DNA from: a virus
Length of the DNA stretch: 24,458 nt
IMG/VR virus record: IMGVR_UViG_3300024346_000492
Coordinates: 1-24,458 of that record
Reading direction: 5' to 3' (one strand)
Position numbers and translations under genes: made by a program. The notes beneath the pieces were generated by a model. The model made no database searches and was not told the DNA's origin. It worked only from the letters and a program-made list of their open reading frames with translations. This document shows, piece by piece, positions 21,401 to 24,458 of this stretch. Every line of letters begins with the position of its first letter. The first letter of the stretch is position 1.

Positions 21401-23152
21401 AACACGAGTACTACTAGTTCCTCTATCTCTAGTGTAAGCACTAGACCTATCTCTAGTATAGGTACCTAAGTACGAAGAAACCCTTGTCCTTGTACTTGTT
21501 CTTGTATAGTTTCCTTCGTATGATAGTGAACCGGCTCTGGTCCTAGTATAGTTCCCTGCGAAGGTAGAGTTTCGTGTTCTAGTGTAATAGGCGGTAAAGA
21601 TAGTGGGCATGTAGAAAACATCACTGCCTTCTTGAAACACAGTCCTTGCCATATAGTTACCGACATACGAAGTGCCAGCAGTAAATGTTCGAGTAAAGTC
21701 ACCAGTTCTAGTGCTTGTACGTGTGGAGGTTGGGGTAGTAGTTCTTTCATAATTCCCAAGGTAACTCACCGGCCTAGTGTAAAGGTCTGTTCTTGTAGAT
21801 GATCTGGTACTAGTACGTAAATAGTTTCTGGTATATGTAGAACCTCTAGTGAAGTTTCTAGTATAGTCACTCTGACCAGTATAGTTACCTAGGTAGCTAC
21901 TAGTACGAATAACAGGTCTTTCATAATTCCCAATGAAGTCACCAATGAAGTCTCTTGAGTATGAGGAGTCTACACCTCTAGTATATGTTGAAGTACGATC
22001 TCTCGTGTATGTACCTGTGTATGCTTGACTGAAGGTCTTATCGAATGTTTGTGACGTAGAGTTCGTATCATACGTATTCAACGTAACTGTTTCTGAGGTA
22101 GAGGTGAATGGATTTGAAACGGACACAAAGTCCTTTCCAGAAACACCATCCGAACCTGACAACCTAAACACACGTGTGTGGTAGTTGCCTACTTCAGAAG
22201 TTGTTACGTCAAATGATATTGTATCACCTTCTGTTAGACTACTACCTGACTGGTAGTTTAGAGTGCCTGTGATTTCATCTGGTTCAGTAGGAGGTCCGTC
22301 TACATCATCACCGTCATCTTCATTTGGGGGTGCACTACCCACTCCTAGTTTAGCTGCAAAGATAGCATTATGACTTGAGTATATCTGGAGCGTAGGTTCA
22401 CCACCTGACCCTATACCAGTAGCATCTCCGTCTATAGTGTATGCATATGTGTCTGCAATGTATATTCCGGATATCGAATTCGCATCCATCATACTTGGAG
22501 ATCCAATGGAAGCTTGTTTTCTAGACCATTCTAGATTGACATAAGTACCGGAACTATAGTTCAATGATGAGGATGCACCGTCAAGGACACGAAAGTTATT
22601 TGCTGGAGGTAAGTAACTTTCGATATAGAATGTTTGGTTCGACGTAAAACTTCTTGAGTCTAGTGCAACTTCCCCAGACTCTGTGATCAACTGCATACCA
22701 TAGTTCTCAGATGTGGCATTGCCAATGGTAGATGCTTTTCGTACCACGAAATAATCCATCTCAACCACGAAGTCAGAGTACTGGTAGAACTGCCGTTGAC
22801 CGTAGATGCTGTTACCACTAATCCACTTCCATGCAGAACCAATAAAAGATACCTCTCCATTTAGGCCATATTCAATACTATACACCATAGGCTTATCGAA
22901 GGTCACGCTAGTCGTAAGGGACATTCCAAAACTTGCATCTACCTCAACCGTTACTGGTGTGAAGTATGCTTCATTTGGAGCGGTAGGTCTTTTTACAAAT
23001 ATATAATCTCCGGGCTGGATACCACCCTCTAATGTAAAAGACGAACCTCTACCAGAGTTGGTAACTATCAGATTGACCATACTTAAATCAGTATCCGCAA
23101 CCGTGAAATTTCCTCCGGCATCGTTTCCTGTAATCTGTAGTCCGTAGGACAT
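18446..23152 (-). CDS. Giant tetrapeptide-repeat fibre protein B (1568 aa)
   Basis: Predicted virion fibre or adhesin. Residues 1-~275 are a YG-family domain (MSYGLQITG; ENYGMQLITESGEVALDSR; ending AIFAAKLGVG), homologous to the 244-aa protein. An acidic Pro/Asp linker (about 272-292, NEDDGDDVDGPPTEPDE) and a beta domain (about 293-375) follow. Tetrapeptide repeats run from ~377 to ~1387, interrupted by one large island (~820-918) and three short ones with an FY-M/I core. Residues 1388-1568 form a beta-rich C-terminal domain (WQGERFVIELRRG, then SYTYSLRVWNGNAWIV) ending in a Thr/Tyr/Pro tail (TYTPTYTTTYTPP). Compared with giant A, repeat units are more diverse and phase shifts more frequent. 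TAATG overlap with the 104-aa gene. It is followed by its probable chaperone. Confidence 0.8.
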   Translation of the reverse strand: MSYGLQITGNDAGGNFTVADTDLSMVNLIVTNSGRGSSFTLEGGIQPGDYIFVKRPTAPNEAYFTPVTVEVDASFGMSLTTSVTFDKPMVYSIEYGLNGEVSFIGSAWKWISGNSIYGQRQFYQYSDFVVEMDYFVVRKASTIGNATSENYGMQLITESGEVALDSRSFTSNQTFYIESYLPPANNFRVLDGASSSLNYSSGTYVNLEWSRKQASIGSPSMMDANSISGIYIADTYAYTIDGDATGIGSGGEPTLQIYSSHNAIFAAKLGVGSAPPNEDDGDDVDGPPTEPDEITGTLNYQSGSSLTEGDTISFDVTTSEVGNYHTRVFRLSGSDGVSGKDFVSVSNPFTSTSETVTLNTYDTNSTSQTFDKTFSQAYTGTYTRDRTSTYTRGVDSSYSRDFIGDFIGNYERPVIRTSSYLGNYTGQSDYTRNFTRGSTYTRNYLRTSTRSSTRTDLYTRPVSYLGNYERTTTPTSTRTSTRTGDFTRTFTAGTSYVGNYMARTVFQEGSDVFYMPTIFTAYYTRTRNSTFAGNYTRTRAGSLSYEGNYTRTSTRTRVSSYLGTYTRDRSSAYTRDRGTSSTRVLSFAGEYSRNFAGNYVRTLNYQRTNTVAFTGNYTRDFVGDYVGNFSGNYFRVGSYTGDFVRSFTDTATTFSRNFTRTRVASYTGNYTRDYVGNYVGNFSGNYTRVQSYARNFSRSFTDTTTYAGDFTRTRSSSYVGDYTRVGSYAGDFTRSYTDTTTYARNFTRTRVASYTGNYTRVGSYARNYARSYTANTPYARNFTRTTSGSFTGTSYNRSISYARTFVGNYSRALSYTRTTSPFSYVSSPKHYWVESPDSESGAGDFDPTSGGLVLTDIEVFNGGALVASTVSTQFTNVSYIQNINGTYWHKGTLQNTIGDNKYYSIALSSSIFPPSNTTTSYTRNSTYTRNRSVGYSRTVDYSLVRTSSYIGNYARNYVSGTVRTESYSRNFTRTLDYTRSRDASYTGNYGRNYVNGTVRTEYYTREFTRTLTYNRTSASNFVGNYTRDYAAGTVRTENYSRNFTRTPVYTRTTLTDYVGNYSGDGGTTFYMGNNGEVRVSSHLYTRVRNSSFTGNYARNYVSGAVRTENYTRTSTRNLPYTRTRITDYVGNYAGAGAAFYIMSDGEHRVSSHLYTRTRNSSYIGDYTRVGEYNRTRSSVYARSSTRVSTYTASYLGNYARDFTGNYVGDYTRGYAGNYVGNYSRTRTAGVSYIGDFSGTRNLDYVGNYARGTTSTFTRTRTSAITRTSVYTGTRYFAGDFIGNYVGDYTRDRASTLSYSRPLTFAGNFTGEYSRTSTNNALIRTSSYSRFPVYTREPTADFTRTIISTRTSTGTRTSSYTRTDGVDYTRDFTANYVGDYIGNYTSESTRTPSNTSETGWQGERFVIELRRGSDATSIGAARGTLAVLDSKEFTLYDDDHGLFVSTSPQVIHHTSTTHDVTFDFYTEGTSLVPARIYRGSSIIVSDFNLSSNQRTTKTVNEVPPAGSSYTYSLRVWNGNAWIVSSYYVVSRISNTDYVPPTTTYTPTYTTTYTPPVYYTNTGGSNNNLN
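18990..20399 (-). repeat. Tetrapeptide repeat array, C-terminal part of giant protein B
   Basis: About 470 residues of aromatic-x-Gly/Arg-x units. A 36-residue super-repeat is clear near 19770-20320: GNYARNYVSGTVRTE-type blocks recur (VSGTVRTES, VNGTVRTEY, AAGTVRTEN, VSGAVRTEN). Two of the blocks are followed by short non-repeat islands. Confidence 0.8.
19681..19965 (-). repeat. Two copies of a short island (FY, N/D-GE-x-RVSSHLYT) within the array of B
   Basis: Copy 1, upstream in the protein (about 19890-19965), contains FYMGNNGEVRVSSHLYT. Copy 2 (about 19681-19750) contains FYIMSDGEHRVSSHLYT. The DNA word gtgtacaaatgactagatac occurs in both, at 19690 and 19900, 210 bases apart. Each copy is preceded by YVGNY plus Gly/Ala residues and followed by TR-x-RNSS. 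Confidence 0.75.
20400..20693 (-). other. Non-repetitive island domain splitting the array of giant protein B
   Basis: Roughly residues 820-918. Landmarks in order: KHYWVESPD, LTDIEVFNGGALV, NINGTYWHKGTLQNT, NKYYSIALSS. The matching island in giant protein A has YWRVGPP, LFWNGVVV, GNTYYRGAYNNT and YYKIS, so the two appear homologous despite the different flanking repeats. Confidence 0.65.
20694..22023 (-). repeat. Tetrapeptide repeat array, N-terminal part of giant protein B
   Basis: About 443 residues. A 36-residue super-repeat (R-V-x-S-Y, then SF/SY-TDTTT, then FTRTRVASY) occurs at least three times between about 20830 and 21260. One copy carries 16 extra residues, that is four whole tetrads. 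Confidence 0.8.
20872..21188 (-). repeat. Perfect 53-bp direct repeat inside the array of giant gene B
   Basis: Bases 20872-20924 and 21136-21188 are identical over 53 bases and 264 bases apart (88 codons, in frame). Because other units here differ in synonymous codons, exact identity over this length suggests recent duplication or gene conversion. In-frame recombination between the copies would delete 88 residues. Confidence 0.8.
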
Positions 23153-23466
23153 TATCCAACCCTCAATGCTATTATGGTGCCATTAGTGTTAGGCAATCCC
23201 TGATATCCATTAGTTACTGTGAACCCAGTAGATGTTTTATTGCTAACGTAGAACCCTCGAGCAGTCTCGAAGGTTATCAATATTTTTGAAGTGTCGTTTG
23301 CGTCCGGACAAGGAATGAATTCACTCGCATTCCTAGCTAAGTTTAATGTTTCATAAACTTGTATATTGGATGTTCTTATAGAGTCCGAGAAGACTGTCGA
23401 TGACGTAATCGAGTTACCATTGCCGTCACTGTCCGGACTAATAATTTCCATTCCATAATTAGACAT
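23152..23466 (-). CDS. Small YG-family tail protein (104 aa)
   Basis: Begins MSNYGMEIISPDSDGNG, the same MSxYG start as the 244-aa protein and giant protein B. The remainder is beta-rich (SNIQVYETLN, KILITFETARGFYVSN, FTVTNGYQG) and ends in GTIIALRVG, similar in placement to the AKL ends of its relatives. It has a single Cys (about residue 52). Both ends overlap by one base with the neighbours (TAATG): the DUF1983-like fibre upstream and giant gene B downstream. It holds the same position as the 97-aa gene does after the other fibre (9688-9981), supporting a duplicated gene order. Function unknown; probably a tail-tip or fibre-base component. Confidence 0.65.
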   Translation of the reverse strand: MSNYGMEIISPDSDGNGNSITSSTVFSDSIRTSNIQVYETLNLARNASEFIPCPDANDTSKILITFETARGFYVSNKTSTGFTVTNGYQGLPNTNGTIIALRVG

Positions 23467-24458
23467 TATGACAACTTTCCTATTATAACTCTCGCTCTTG
23501 TTCCGTCGTGAACCGTGATTGTCTCATCGTCGATAATTGTTCTTGCACCACTCGAACTGGCACCGACATTTAATCCACTGGTTACTTGAACGTTAGTCAG
23601 TGTAACCGTATCTCCAGTCACAGAGAAAGGAGTTTTAGTTTGATTGTCCGTCTGTAATTTAAAGTCATTTGCTTGGATAGTGAATGACGATACACTATCC
23701 CCATTGATTACTTCGAATCCGGTGAATGTGTTTCCGTCGTCTAGTGCGACAAAGTACTTCTGATTGATTGAGGCCAGACCATCACTATTTGCAGATGCGG
23801 TTTGTATAAGACCTTGTTGAGCGATTGCGAATTCACCCTCTGAATCGTATTCACCACCGAATAAACCTGTCTTGAATGTAGTAACTGCTTGGTTTGCAAT
23901 GGTTGCAATGCCTTGACTATCAAGAATAATTAAAGCCTCGATCTCACCTTGAACATCATTAATTAAACCACTTACACTTGAATCACTACCAAGACCAATC
24001 TCAGTTCTGAAACTTGTTAGTCTTGAGTTAGTGATCGAAAGAGTACCAGCGGAGTCTAGAATATCAGCGCGGATACCGTCTTCGACATCATTCAAAAGTT
24101 TACCAACACTATCATCGCCAAACCCAAGTTCAGTTTTGAAAGTTGTTAGTCTAGAATTAGTGATCGAAAGTGTCTCGGCTGAATCTAGAATGTCCGAACG
24201 AATGCCATCTTCTACATCATTCAACAGTTTACCTACACTATCATCGCCTAATCCAATCTCAGTTCTAAATGTCGTTAGTCTTGAGTTAGTGATCGAAAGA
24301 GTACCAGCGGAGTCTAGAATATCGGCACGAATGCCATCTTCTACATCATTCAACAGTTTACCAACACTATCATCGCCAAACCCGAGTTCAGTTTTGAAAG
24401 TTGTCAATCGTGAGTTAGTGATCGAAAGAGTACCAGCGGAGTCTAGAATATCGGCACG
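23466..24458 (-). CDS. Tail fibre with 43-residue tandem repeats and DUF1983-like end, 5'-truncated by the window
   Basis: The frame is open to the last base of the window and the repeat continues across it, so the true start lies beyond base 24458. An apparent start at 24407 is only an internal TTG (Leu). At least 330 residues are visible. The N-terminal part is a tandem repeat (unit: GDDSVGKLLNDVEDGI, then DILDSA-x-TLSITNSRL). After a degenerate copy there is a helical part, then a C-terminal domain: FVALDDGNTFTGFEVI, SFTIQANDFKL, PFSVTGDTVTLTNVQVTSGL, ending RARVIIGKLS. The last ~80 residues match the end of the 449-aa fibre closely (PF-x-V-x-G-x-x-V-x-L-x-N-x-x-VT, then GAR, then RV-x-x-G). 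Predicted trimeric fibre. Overlaps the 104-aa gene by one base. Confidence 0.75.
   Translation of the reverse strand, partial: RADILDSAGTLSITNSRLTTFKTELGFGDDSVGKLLNDVEDGIRADILDSAGTLSITNSRLTTFRTEIGLGDDSVGKLLNDVEDGIRSDILDSAETLSITNSRLTTFKTELGFGDDSVGKLLNDVEDGIRADILDSAGTLSITNSRLTSFRTEIGLGSDSSVSGLINDVQGEIEALIILDSQGIATIANQAVTTFKTGLFGGEYDSEGEFAIAQQGLIQTASANSDGLASINQKYFVALDDGNTFTGFEVINGDSVSSFTIQANDFKLQTDNQTKTPFSVTGDTVTLTNVQVTSGLNVGASSSGARTIIDDETITVHDGTRARVIIGKLS
24018..24458 (-). repeat. 129-bp (43-codon) tandem repeat with two alternating unit types
   Basis: Units are 24404-24276, 24275-24147 and 24146-24018, with a partial unit 24458-24405 entering from the right. A fourth, degenerate unit follows below 24018. 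Units alternate: type a has FKTELGF and RADILDSAG, type b has FRTEIGL and RSDILDSAE. So the copied block was probably a 258-bp pair. Confidence 0.85.

Noticed and set aside
24405-24407. TTG as start of the right-hand fibre gene
   Set aside because: The codon is an internal Leu of the 43-residue repeat and the frame stays open, still encoding the repeat, to the window edge.

Overview
The window is one strand of the virion-structural region of a tailed phage, most likely a marine T4-like myovirus. Every gene I accept is on the minus strand, so the transcription order runs from base 24458 down to base 1. Three things support the assignment. There is a T4 gp8-type baseplate wedge protein. There is a very large DUF4815-type structural protein next to it, an arrangement I associate with cyanophage-like myoviruses. 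There are four copies of the T4-type late promoter TATAAATA, each about 30-50 bases upstream of a start codon. The host cannot be read from the sequence. I saw no tRNA, integrase, insertion sequence or CRISPR array.

Layout in transcription order. (1) 24458-18446: a 5'-truncated fibre gene with 43-residue tandem repeats and a C-terminus like the other fibre in the window, a small 'MSxYG' protein, then giant repeat protein B (1568 aa). (2) 18420-8502: a late promoter, a tail-assembly chaperone, gp8, the DUF4815 protein (1665 aa), a small coiled-coil protein, a second fibre with a DUF1983-like end (449 aa), two more 'MSxYG' proteins (97 and 244 aa), and a second chaperone. Spacing is very tight (ATGA and TAATG overlaps), and the unit ends in a clear hairpin plus T-run terminator. 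(3) 8383-3598: a late promoter and giant repeat protein A (1575 aa, GTG start). (4) 3605-1600: a sigma70-like extended -10 promoter and a three-gene non-structural cassette: a charged coiled-coil protein, a GT-A glycosyltransferase and a 2OG-oxygenase-like protein. (5) 1583-1: a long hairpin holding a late promoter, a 118-aa structural protein, a 292-aa fibre-like protein, another late promoter, and the start of a gene that leaves the window.

The most unusual content is the pair of giant proteins. Each consists largely of an aromatic-Gly/Arg tetrapeptide pattern (Y/F-x-G-N/D or Y/F-x-R-x) running for 900-1200 residues. In each, one non-repetitive 'island' domain splits the array into two nearly equal halves, and the two islands look homologous. 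Each giant gene lies next to its own chaperone gene. The two halves of the region also repeat a gene order (DUF1983-like fibre, small YG protein, YG protein or giant, chaperone) around the gp8-DUF4815 core, which suggests an old duplication of a tail-tip or receptor-binding module.

The second notable point is regulatory. The non-structural cassette appears to have its own host-type promoter. The following late gene is preceded by a hairpin that only read-through transcripts could form, because the late promoter starts transcription inside the hairpin loop. This is the architecture known from T4 gene e. I infer that the glycosyltransferase/oxygenase cassette is expressed separately from the virion genes. 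Modification of the adjacent repeat fibre is possible but untested.
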